Source: Candidatus Endolissoclinum faulkneri L5 | GTDB taxonomy: Bacteria > Pseudomonadota > Alphaproteobacteria > Thalassobaculales > Thalassobaculaceae | Assembly: GCF_000510265.1 (NCBI RefSeq) | Contig: NZ_CP006745.1 | Location: 1,323,654 to 1,387,653 of the forward strand | Length of the DNA: 64,000 nucleotides | Reading direction: 5' to 3' | In this document: positions 21,893-30,523 of the stretch, piece by piece | Layout of the letters: every line of letters starts with the position of its first letter | Position numbering within the stretch: the first letter of the stretch is position 1 | The notes under the pieces: model-generated | What the model saw: only the letters and a program-made list of their open reading frames with translations | Databases searched by the model: none | What the model was told of the DNA's origin: nothing | Program-made: the position numbers and the translations under genes

Positions 21893-21931
21893 AGTAAGTT
21901 ATTTTAGATTAGTCAAAAAAAATAACTTACT
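21893..21931. repeat. 13-bp perfect inverted repeat in spacer
   Basis: AGTAAGTTATTTT at 21893-21905 pairs exactly with 21919-21931 over a 13-nt loop. It lies between addB and tsaE with no gene adjacent. Confidence 0.9.
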
Positions 21932-21989
21932 AATATAATTAGGTTATTTTGAGTTATTTTGATCAATATATAATTTTCCGATAACTTAT

Positions 21990-22027
21990 AATCATACAAA
22001 GATTCGGTTACAAATCTTTGTATGATT
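21990..22027. repeat. 15-bp perfect inverted repeat in spacer
   Basis: AATCATACAAAGATT at 21990-22004 pairs exactly with 22013-22027 over an 8-nt loop. It is about 60 nt from the previous repeat and unrelated to it in sequence. Confidence 0.93.
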
Positions 22028-22643
22028 TGACAAAAAAATAAATTTAATTAGACTTTTATTTTTATTTATTAATTAATGTTACTATAAGAGTATATTTAAA
22101 GTTTAGGAAATTTATTACTGCTTCTTCAAAGTTCTTTTATTAATGCAGAACCAAATAGTTAATCAATTTCTTGCTAATCCAACCTCTAACAGCTCTGTTA
22201 TAGATTGCTATATGCAAATAGGTATATAATAATTAAATTATACTATGACAACTTTTAGCTACAAACCAATATATCTACTATTAAGCAATATTTCCCTAAT
22301 CACTAATTAGCTTAAACTTTACTAGTATTTTAGAACTCTATGTTACTTCATGTTTACTTGATTAAAATTAGTAAAGCAGTAGCAGCCAAAATAGTGCAAG
22401 GTCATTTGCGGGTAACAAAATAATTTAATTAAGGTCAATAATATCTAATAAATTACCTAGACTTCACTTTTAAACTATAAGCTCGACAATATTAAGCGAT
22501 ACATCAAGTAAAACTGTACTCGCTAGTGTAAGTTATTTAAACAGTGCATTTGAAGTAATGATAAATGATATATACAAGCAACCTTACTAATAATCCCATA
22601 TTAAAGCTCTTTGTATGATTAGTCTAGCAAGATAGCTTATTAT

Positions 22644-23123
22644 TTAAAAGTCTAAGAACAGTTTGTTAAGGTCACTAAAATGATTAATCCAAGTACCGTA
22701 TGGAATTAAATTCGCAATACGCCATTCGCAGCTGTCGCAGACTTCAAGAGTCAATTCAAGCCGATTAAACGGTATATGCATACCCAGCTGATCTGGCCAT
22801 TCCACAAGAACAATGGACTCATCGAATGCTTCTTCCAATCCCAGCCCGTCAATTTGACCTGGATTACTCAGATAATATAAATCGCAATGACAAACAGTTC
22901 CGCGTGTAGATTCGTAGAATTGCACCATAGTAAAACTAGGACTAGGCACTTCTGCATTTGGTTCATTTAGCCAGGCACGTACGAAAGCACGAGAGAGCTC
23001 AGTTTTTCCAGCACCCAACGATCCTTTCAATAAAATTGCCATGCCAATTGTAGCTCGTTTAGCAAGAAAAGAAGCAAGATTCTGTGTAGCATTTAGATTA
23101 TCCAACAAAACGTATTTCAGCAA
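22644..23123 (-). CDS. tsaE: tRNA threonylcarbamoyladenosine ATPase subunit TsaE
   Basis: TsaE is the ATPase of the TsaB-TsaD-TsaE complex that makes t6A37 in ANN-decoding tRNAs. The 159-aa protein has the P-loop GSLGAGKTE at about 34-42, SPSFT at 61-65, the family HCDLYYLS motif (normally HxDLYRL), and VLVEWPDQL. The length is normal. It lies upstream of addB-addA on the same strand, which matches the alphaproteobacterial order, but is separated by a 1.1-kb empty stretch. It may therefore need its own promoter or leave a long untranslated transcript. Confidence 0.93.
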   Translation of the reverse strand: MLKYVLLDNLNATQNLASFLAKRATIGMAILLKGSLGAGKTELSRAFVRAWLNEPNAEVPSPSFTMVQFYESTRGTVCHCDLYYLSNPGQIDGLGLEEAFDESIVLVEWPDQLGMHIPFNRLELTLEVCDSCEWRIANLIPYGTWINHFSDLNKLFLDF

Positions 23124-24514
23124 TCTGTACGCTCCTAAACTTCTATATTGATATTTTCAGATTATACGCTAGCAACAGCAGCAGGAGTAAGTAGTAGTAA
23201 TTTTAATTAACTTTACGACTTTATTCTCTACTATATTCAACAGTCCACGATTTAATCGTGCAGAAAAATTATACTACAATTTACATAGTAAGCAAAAATC
23301 AATAACAGCTTTCAATCACTTACCCAGCTAATTTTGCTTTTCGCACAAACTGTTTAAAATACTGATATTACGCTCTATAAAGCCACTTATTCACCACATT
23401 GGTCAATAACAATATCAAACTTTCTACACCCGAATCAACTAATACATAAAAAACATAGCCTGCTACCATGATTCCAAAAGTCATTCAATATTCATAAAAC
23501 AAAAAAATCAATATCGTAAGTATCAAACTTAATTAGATACTAACCTAAGTAAATTAGATATTGAGAATAATTAGAAATTAAAAATTGATGTTCTACGCCC
23601 AATCCCATTCCCTAAAATATTTTGTATATTTTAATGCAAATAATCAATACATTAGATTGATAATAAAATACAATAGCCAAGCCGTATACCTCTTAAACAC
23701 AACTGTTTGTAAACAATACAATAGTACAGCTTAACTAATTATTTGTCGTTAAGCTACAGCTAGGATTAGACGGCGAATGATTTTCGGTTTATTTTGTAAA
23801 GCTTCTATCCTAATAAACACATAATATTGAATTTTACTACATAAACATATTAAAAGCGCGTAAATGAAATAGAAAAGCACTGCTTATACTATGTTAAACA
23901 TCATAATTACTTTTACATCTGTAAATTTTTAAAAAGAGAGCAAAGCATTTTAATACCAATTCAAGTTTTTAGTTATAATCTTTTATTATTATACAAAGCT
24001 AATAAGAATTATTCACAACCTCACAATCTAAATTAAGTGAGATAACAAACGTAAAATCAATACCAAGAATATTGCAAGAAATTAATCTTTCATTAATTTA
24101 GCGTAAAAATAAAGTTACATATATTTAAATTAATATTAAGCTTGCGTAGTATATGCTAGGCTAGCACGGTGCAACTGCTCGGTATGATAATCAAATACCT
24201 TTTCTTTGGCCAATGAACTAACTTATAATCGATCCATGTCTATAATGATTTTTTTAATAAATCTTATTAATGTAAAATAATTTAACTTTCTTAATAGCAT
24301 ACTGCTATAAGAACTAATTCCAAATCAACGCTAGTAAATTTTTGTCATTCAATATACAATCAAAGACTTTTGCGATTAAATAAAACTTTATGATTTTAAC
24401 TTTTGTTAAATGGCAGCAGAAATTTTGCTATAATTTAAAGCCAGTACCTAACTAAGTTATACTTGTATGACACGGAGTATAGCATAGATTAAAGATTTAA
24501 GTGTGGAATTTATT
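23124..24514. other. Gene-free spacer between divergent tsaE and folK
   Basis: About 1.4 kb of A+T-rich DNA with stops in all frames. A 7-bp inverted repeat with a 1-nt loop (CACGATT T AATCGTG) lies near 23246-23260. It must contain the tsaE and folK promoters. No relic gene was recognised. Confidence 0.6.
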
Positions 24515-25018
24515 ATGATTCTTATCGCCATTGGTGCAAACCTTTCAGCGAATGGATACAAAACCCCTTTAGCTACCTGCGAAGCAGCTGTCGTTCTTTT
24601 AAAACAAGAAGTAGATATTGAGGTGGTAGGCTGTTCCCGTTGGTTTAAATCTGACCCGGTACCAATGTCTAAGCAACCGAAATTTATAAACGGCGTCGTT
24701 GCTATTAACACTACGCTCTCTCCTGAGAGCCTTTTATCACGTCTACATACTATTGAGAATGCTTTTGGAAGAGTTCGTCAAGTACGCAATGAAGCACGAC
24801 AAATGGATCTTGATATTATAGACTTTAATGGAAAAATTAGAGTTAGTTCGACTCCTCCAATATTGCCACATCCACGTGCAGCAGAAAGAGCCTTTGTTTT
24901 ATTGCCAATTCGTGATCTATTCCCAAATTGGCAAGATCCGATCACTGGTGAAACAGTCTCCGATAGGATCAAAGCATTATCTTCAGATATACTAGATATC
25001 TGTCCGCTTACTACCTAA
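24515..25018 (+). CDS. folK: 2-amino-4-hydroxy-6-hydroxymethyldihydropteridine pyrophosphokinase
   Basis: Transfers pyrophosphate from ATP to 6-hydroxymethyl-dihydropterin in folate synthesis. The 167-aa protein opens with ILIAIGANL, carries SRWFKSDPVP, QPKFINGVV, FGRVRQVRNEARQMDLDII (the metal and ATP loop with DLD) and LPHPRAAERAFVLLP, all standard for HPPK. ATG 24515 is preferred, with GGA 7-9 nt upstream, over a GTG at 24503. It leads the folK-rpoZ-rsh order of the Rhodospirillales-type cluster. The gene is intact although the aroA-like gene suggests a broken shikimate/chorismate supply, so p-aminobenzoate would have to come from elsewhere. Confidence 0.95.
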   Translation: MILIAIGANLSANGYKTPLATCEAAVVLLKQEVDIEVVGCSRWFKSDPVPMSKQPKFINGVVAINTTLSPESLLSRLHTIENAFGRVRQVRNEARQMDLDIIDFNGKIRVSSTPPILPHPRAAERAFVLLPIRDLFPNWQDPITGETVSDRIKALSSDILDICPLTT

Positions 25019-25153
25019 GTAGCCGATTTTATTTTTCCTTACAAGATTAGATCTTAACTTGTTTTCTCTGTATTTAGCCAGTACAATAGTGCACCGCTTT
25101 ATGCTATACGTTATACATTGACATTAAAAACACTTAAAATTTACAGGTTACTG

Positions 25154-25429
25154 ATGGCTCGCGTTACTGTTGAAGACTGCATAGTTAAAATTTTTAATCG
25201 ATTTGATCTGGTTATGATTGCAGCTCAAAGATCGCGCAACATATCTTCTGGTTCAAATGTTACAATTGACAAGTATAATGATAAAAATCCAGTTATTGCT
25301 TTACGCGAAATTGCTGAGGAAACTGTTGACGTTTCTTGGCTAAGGGAATCGCTTATTAGAAGCTTGCAAAAACAAGCAGATTTTGATAAAACTGAGGATG
25401 ATAACGTGGAAGGACTGATGGGTTCTTAA
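25154..25429 (+). CDS. rpoZ: RNA polymerase omega subunit
   Basis: The omega subunit assists assembly of the beta' subunit into RNA polymerase. The 91-aa product starts MARVTVEDC and contains the family core [15 protein letters not shown] and [18 protein letters not shown]. An upstream in-frame start at 25118 would add 12 residues foreign to the family. ATG 25154 with AGG seven nt upstream is preferred. The omega N-terminus forms part of a (p)ppGpp-binding site in E. coli RNA polymerase. Here the (p)ppGpp synthetase gene that normally follows directly is a pseudogene. Confidence 0.96.
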   Translation: MARVTVEDCIVKIFNRFDLVMIAAQRSRNISSGSNVTIDKYNDKNPVIALREIAEETVDVSWLRESLIRSLQKQADFDKTEDDNVEGLMGS

Positions 25430-25759
25430 TACCACTTCACTGGGATCAAGATGATGATCCTGTTTATCGCAGTTTAATAATTAGTATGTCAAAAATAGCT
25501 AAGTGCAATGACGTTGTGATCTAACAACCTAGACTTATCGGGGTATATTCGCATAGAGTAAAATATATAGCAAAGGAAGCGATTGCAGCGACTATGCATA
25601 ACTAAAAACTAAAAATTTTTTAAAGCTATAACTGTTTATCAGTCAAGATATTCATGTGTTACTAGTAAAAATTTCACATAAAAACACAATATGTGCTCTT
25701 TAATCTTATTAAAAATTAGCAGACGGCTATAATAACACATCCGCTAGCATGCAACCATA

Positions 25760-27211
25760 GGTTTATCTTGCATTTGGCATTAGTGAAATTTTAAAAGAAC
25801 AGAAAGCATCACATTAGTAGAAATCAAACAATTTCGAAACAACCTACTTAATCAGAGACTCGATTTGAATTATTTGCGCAATCAAGAAGTAGATATTCGC
25901 AAAAGCACAATCTAATGAATTGCATGATAAGCTATTTGCTTTATAATAAATTACTTCTATCATTCCGAGTAGAATATAAGAAAACCATACTAGATATCAC
26001 AAAAATGCGACGAAAAGTCGAAATTGAGCAACTAATTCGATATTATAACCTTCCGTTTATTGCTTAATGATATCAGTGTTTGCTAGTAATTTATTAGCAT
26101 CATGCATAACCTTCAATCTGGTAGTGTCAAGTGTTTTAAAAAATTACATGTCTATACCAAAAATGAATAGATATCATTTACTACATAATAACTTCATTAT
26201 CCAATATTGCCAACGTATTGAGATGCACTTATTGTTGAGTTTTGAGTAGCTGCCCAGTGCAAATAAAAAAGAATGTTATTGAACTAATGATGGCAAATAA
26301 TATAAGTTAATTCATGAGTTATTCGATATTTTTTAAGCGAGCTTCAAGTAGTGAAAAGTTTTTTTTGAGCAACCACTAAAAAACGACTTACCAAGATAAT
26401 AGTTTTGCTTGCCGCTAAAGGAAATCTAATTTTTCTGCAACAAGTACGTGAGGGCAATTGATTTTACTTAAGCTGTCCGCTCAGATCGTGCGCTTAAAGG
26501 GAAAGCAACACTGATTTGTCTTTAAGTAAGCCTTTATTATATAAAATATTCACAAGAAGATTATTATTCTTTACTAAGAGAAAACTTGAAAAACTTCTCG
26601 ATAAGCTCAATACTTGATGTATTAGCAATCTCCATGCTTCTAGAATCGCGATGTAATCTGAAAGGTGCTTATAGAAATCTTTCTGTAGGCTTTATCTGCC
26701 AACTATCAGATAAAACCAGTAGTATCATTGTCAATCGCTTAGCATAAGCTACTATAAAGTAAGAAGTTTACAAGATCGCAATGCCGATCCGATCATTAAG
26801 CAAATGCCACGACAATGTATTTCATTAAAACTACTCTCATCCGTTACCTGTAAAAAATATCTTCGATATCGTAAATCATAACAAAGAGACACAAATCATG
26901 TTAGTTGATTGCAAGACCCTGGGGGTCACAAAACTAGCCAATGCACTTGATTGAAGTAGTCTAGGATAATGGTATCAGTCAAATCGATATTAATCATCAA
27001 AAAGTAGTAATATCCAACAAGAGACGGATTGTTGATTCTTATCAATTATTATCGGACAATAATCGTAGTACAATCGTTAACTTAAAAAAATTAATGAATC
27101 GATCCATCAAGTTTTAAAAATCATGATTGACCTGTAATATAGTTTATTTTACCTGCCTAGTATAATTATAACTGCCTACCTGCACCACAGGTAATCAATT
27201 CTGTGGATCAT
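25760..27211 (+). pseudogene. Decayed relA/spoT homologue (rsh)
   Basis: A frameshifted relic of the bifunctional (p)ppGpp synthetase/hydrolase sits where it belongs, between rpoZ and lepB. Family blocks appear in order but in different frames with stops: RLDLNYLRNQEVDIRKSTI (about 25856-25912); synthetase-domain KMRRKVEIEQL (26002-26034, family KMQRKNVGFEQL) then FDIITFRLL (26036-26062, family SDIMAFRVI); KNYMSIPKMNRYHLLH (about 26139-26186, family KDYISTPKPNGYRSLH) and QRIEMHL; TGS-domain AIDFT-stop-AVRSD (about 26454-26486, family PVDFAYAVHSD); LVDCKTL (about 26900-26921); ACT-domain NRSTIVNLKKLMNRS (about 27060-27107, family GNISNLKITNRS); and QVINSV (27188-27205, family PVINSV). The N-terminal hydrolase domain is not recognisable in 25430-25760 and is probably partly deleted. 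It cannot be translated as one protein. Confidence 0.85.
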
Positions 27212-27685
27212 GTATAATTAAGAAGATGATCTTATGTTTATAAAAAATACTATAATGATTGCTTATAATTAATGAGTAATTAGTCATTTAAGCAAAATTT
27301 ATTTATAAAACTTTTAGAACAAACTATTTTTTTATTTATTGTGGTAATCATAGATTTATAATTAGTGTAATAAGAAGACACATAAATATAAAGTTATAGT
27401 ATTCTCTCCCTAGGGAGCAAAAGCTAAGTCAGCTCATTCTATTCCTCTATATGAGAATATAGTTCAGCTATTTTTTGTTATTAACTAATAATGAATTATT
27501 AGTTAATAACAGACTACTTGTTCTTAATATTTAGTTCTGCTAAGATCGCTAATATACTTATAAACACTCAATTGGCTTTAGTATACAATCAATCCATTGC
27601 TTGCTGCTGCAAGTAAAATTCTGCATACCTGCTAAGTACTGGAATATGAACTAAAAATTAAAATTAATGTGAAGATGGTTAATTG
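27212..27685. other. Spacer before lepB with a 17-bp perfect hairpin
   Basis: In relatives pdxJ and acpS often lie here, but the interval is too short and shows no relic of either. It contains a 12-nt palindrome (27406-27417) and a 17-bp inverted repeat at 27476-27511. Confidence 0.6.
27476..27511. repeat. 17-bp perfect inverted repeat upstream of lepB
   Basis: The arms 27476-27492 and 27495-27511 are exact reverse complements around a 2-nt loop (GA). It lies 174 nt before the lepB start. There is no T-run after the right arm. Confidence 0.95.
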
Positions 27686-28402
27686 ATGACTGGAAAAAAA
27701 TCGGGTGTATATGGTGAATTTCTACGCACAGTTATAATTGCCTGCGCTCTATCATTCACTATCAGAACCTTCTTTTACGAACCCTTTAATATCCCATCAC
27801 AATCGATGATTCCTACCCTTCTAGTTGGAGATTATCTTTTCGTCTCCAAAGCATCTTACGGATACAATCTTTATTCTATACCAATCATTAATCGACGCAT
27901 CTTTTTCACACCGCCTAAGCTTGGTGATGTTGTAGTCTTCAAACTAGCTAGCGATAATAAAACTAACTACATTAAACGCATTGTTGGACTTCCTGGAGAT
28001 GATATACAAGTGAAGAATGGAATATTACATATAAATGGTAAACCAGTAAAACGCCATCAAATCAAGAATTTTCATTTTGAAAACGACAAAAAATCTTCGA
28101 GACAATTTATAGAAACCTTACCTAATGGTCGAGAGCATCTTATTGTAGAATACAGTGACAATAGTAGTGCAGATAACACTCCAATTTATCACGTACCTGC
28201 CAAACATTATTTTGCAATGGGCGATAACAGGGATAATTCCCAAGACAGTCGTTTCCCCGAAGTAGGAACGATATCTGAACAAAACCTAGTAGGTCGCGCT
28301 GATATCTTATTTTTCTCTCACAGCGAAAAAGCTAAGTTTTGGGAAATATGGAAATGGCCTGTCGTAATCCGTTACAGCCGTATTCTGGAAAAGATTGAAT
28401 GA
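27686..28402 (+). CDS. lepB: Signal peptidase I
   Basis: A membrane-anchored serine protease that cleaves signal peptides after Sec/Tat export. An N-terminal hydrophobic segment (about residues 15-30) precedes the catalytic Ser40 in IPSQSM. The general-base Lys lies in NYIKRIVGLPGD near residue 108, and box E is MGDNRDNSQDSR. At 238 aa it is typical for alphaproteobacteria, with one membrane segment. ATG 27686 is used; TTG 27683 would add one residue. The end overlaps rnc by four bases, and the lepB-rnc-era group is an operon in most proteobacteria. Confidence 0.96.
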   Translation: MTGKKSGVYGEFLRTVIIACALSFTIRTFFYEPFNIPSQSMIPTLLVGDYLFVSKASYGYNLYSIPIINRRIFFTPPKLGDVVVFKLASDNKTNYIKRIVGLPGDDIQVKNGILHINGKPVKRHQIKNFHFENDKKSSRQFIETLPNGREHLIVEYSDNSSADNTPIYHVPAKHYFAMGDNRDNSQDSRFPEVGTISEQNLVGRADILFFSHSEKAKFWEIWKWPVVIRYSRILEKIE

Positions 28403-29082
28403 AATCAAATAGCATAAATTTATCCGTTCTCAGCAACATCCTTTATCACAAATTTAAAAACATCGAAGTGCTACGACAAGCGATTACCCACGCTAGTGCC
28501 TCATCTCGTACTTGGAATGCCTATGAACGTCTAGAATTTTTAGGCGACCGAGTGCTAGCACTTATAGTAGCAGAACAACTTCTCGAACGTTTTCCACGCG
28601 AACGTGAGGGAGCAATTGCTAAACGTCACGTTAACTTAGTGCGCTGCGAAGCTTTAGCAAAAGTTGCACGCACCATCCACCTCGGAAAATTCTTGATATT
28701 ATCAAAAGGTGAGGAAAATGCTGGTTCACGTAATAGTAATACAATTCTGTCCGATGCAATGGAGGCAGTAATTGGCGCTCTTCATTTTGACGGGGGAATA
28801 GAAGCTGCTAGACGTTTTGTGAGAGTGGAATGGAATAAACTACTAGAAGTTGACCTAATTCCACCCCAAGATCCAAAAACAACTCTTCAAGAATGGGCGC
28901 AAAGCCATAAGTTAGCTTTGCCGCACTATACGATAACAGATCAATCTGGCCCAGCTCACTCACCGCAATTCACCGTTCAGGTTATAGTAGATGGTTATGA
29001 ACCAAGCATTGGCGTAGGACGATCTAAACGCTCGGCTGAGCAATCTGCGGCTGCTAAGTTAATTAAACTAGTAAGCGAATGA
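28399..29082 (+). CDS. rnc: Ribonuclease III
   Basis: A double-strand-specific RNase that matures rRNA precursors and trims structured mRNAs. The catalytic signature ERLEFLGDRV is at 43-52, the second acidic cluster DAMEAVIGALHFDGG near 120, and a C-terminal double-stranded RNA-binding domain runs from about 155 to 225 (DPKTTLQEWAQ to RSAEQSAAAKLI). At 227 aa it is full length. Start and stop overlap lepB and era by four bases each, so translation is coupled. With many long perfect hairpins in this genome, RNase III may have unusual numbers of RNA substrates; that is inference. Confidence 0.97.
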   Translation: MKSNSINLSVLSNILYHKFKNIEVLRQAITHASASSRTWNAYERLEFLGDRVLALIVAEQLLERFPREREGAIAKRHVNLVRCEALAKVARTIHLGKFLILSKGEENAGSRNSNTILSDAMEAVIGALHFDGGIEAARRFVRVEWNKLLEVDLIPPQDPKTTLQEWAQSHKLALPHYTITDQSGPAHSPQFTVQVIVDGYEPSIGVGRSKRSAEQSAAAKLIKLVSE

Positions 29083-29963
29083 ATCCATCTAAATCTCACT
29101 GTGGCTTAATCGCCTTACTTGGCCCACCAAATGCTGGCAAATCAACATTGATAAACCGAATCGTCAACAGCAAAGTGTCAATCGTTTCTCACAAGGCACA
29201 AACAACTCGTACAAGAGTTTGTGGAATAGTTTCAGAAGGCCAAACTCAAATTATTTTATTTGACACGCCTGGAATCTTTAGGCCTAAAAGGCTGGCTGAC
29301 CAGCCTATCATAGAAGTAGCCTGGAGAGGAGCAAAAGATGCTGATCTACTTGTCCTAGTTGTAGATGCCCACCTTGGGTTTGATGAAAATACAATGCAGA
29401 TTATTCATGGTTTAAATAAAATTAACCGTAATACGGTACTTGCTTTAAACAAGGTGGATAATATCAAACGTGAAAAGCTGCTGCCATTAGCTGCACAGTT
29501 AAACGAAGTATTTAAATTTGAAAAGATATTCATGATATCTGCTTTAACTGGTAGTGGATGCAAAGATCTAAAGATTTATCTTAGTACAAGAATACCATCT
29601 GGACCGTGGCTTTATACCGAGAACGAGTTAAGTAATATACCGATGCGATTAATGGCTGCAGAAATTACTCGAGAAAAAATATTTTTACATCTGCATAAAG
29701 AATTGCCGTATTCAATAATAGTAAAAACCGATCGATGGACTGAGCGTGACGATGGATCGATAAAAATTGACCAAGTCCTGTACGTAAAACGTAACAATCA
29801 TAAAAAAATTACCCTTGGTAAGGGAGGTAAAAATATCAAGCACATCAGCTTCCTTGCGCGCAATGAGCTAGAAAAAATGCTAGAACATCGAGTTCATCTA
29901 TTTTTGTTCATAAAAGTTCGCAAAAAAATGTCAAGAAAACTTTCAAAACCTGTGTTAGTGTAA
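29079..29963 (+). CDS. era: GTPase Era
   Basis: An essential GTPase that binds the 3' end of 16S rRNA during 30S assembly. G1 GPPNAGKST is at residues 15-23, then G3 DTPGI, G4 NKVD, and a C-terminal KH domain with the GKGGKNIK loop near residue 250. At 294 aa it is normal. Its ATG overlaps the rnc stop (ATGA), completing the lepB-rnc-era operon. recO, which commonly follows era, is absent: 560 bp of spacer follow. Confidence 0.97.
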   Translation: MNPSKSHCGLIALLGPPNAGKSTLINRIVNSKVSIVSHKAQTTRTRVCGIVSEGQTQIILFDTPGIFRPKRLADQPIIEVAWRGAKDADLLVLVVDAHLGFDENTMQIIHGLNKINRNTVLALNKVDNIKREKLLPLAAQLNEVFKFEKIFMISALTGSGCKDLKIYLSTRIPSGPWLYTENELSNIPMRLMAAEITREKIFLHLHKELPYSIIVKTDRWTERDDGSIKIDQVLYVKRNNHKKITLGKGGKNIKHISFLARNELEKMLEHRVHLFLFIKVRKKMSRKLSKPVLV

Positions 29964-30523
29964 ATTTAAATTATCAATCAATTCATCTAACAAGATAACA
30001 TTCAAAGTATCATACTATTTAAAATAGCCGAAAATAGCAAAGCCAGCCTTCATTTCCAGAACAACTAAATTCGACAAATAGGCTGTAGCTAAATCTCCTG
30101 CTATCTCTGTTAAACCAGGGCTTATTTAAAAAAAAATAACTAACGCAACTAAACCTCTTTTAAACTACACATAAATCTTCCTAATATTGCAGTGTAACTA
30201 TATGTTTGACTGACATAATCTGCTCTGCCGAGCAGATGATTAATTATCTCATGCATTCTTCTAAAATTATTGATAGTTTATACTCTTGTCTAGCGCTCAT
30301 AAAAAGGTGATAAAGCAGCGGTCTTTTCCCCAGTGCATTGTTAAAAACTTTACAATTAGTAGTATTGCAGGTTGTATAACTTTTATTACTATAATAACGT
30401 TATATAGATTTTATCTTTTTTTTCTAAAATTGCGTATCGCTGTTTAATCATACTTCTATGAAGAAGAATGATTAGTTAAAAATTTTATCAAGTAAGCTAT
30501 GATAATCAAATAGGTTACAAAGC
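29964..30523. other. Spacer between era and parC
   Basis: No intact gene. recO, often found here, is not recognisable. An 8-bp inverted repeat with loop TGCC lies at 30218-30237. On the minus strand, 30015-30125 holds a short open stretch resembling the start of a MucR/Ros regulator (listed separately). Confidence 0.6.
30015..30125 (-). pseudogene. Possible relic of a MucR/Ros-type zinc-finger regulator N-terminus
   Basis: The minus strand reads TEIAGDLATAYLSNLVV, close to the N-terminal helix of MucR/Ros proteins as I recall it (VELTADIVAAYVSNHVV): E, D, A, Y, S, N, V, V match in register. The frame stops after about 37 codons and no zinc-finger part (CLECGxxFKSLKRHL) follows, so this would be a short fragment. 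The match is short and could be chance. Confidence 0.35.

Larger units (their letters stand above)
21518..22643. other. Gene-free spacer with two perfect hairpins
   Basis: About 1.1 kb between tsaE and addB on the same strand. Relatives usually carry a sugar nucleotidyltransferase and an AmgK-type kinase gene here, and neither is recognisable. Two inverted repeats stand out: 21893-21905 / 21919-21931 (13 bp, 13-nt loop) and 21990-22004 / 22013-22027 (15 bp, 8-nt loop). Confidence 0.65.

Noticed and set aside
26067-26249. 60-codon plus-strand ORF as a separate small gene
   Set aside because: It is part of the rsh pseudogene: KNYMSIPKMNRYHLLH and QRIEMHL match the RelA/SpoT synthetase domain.
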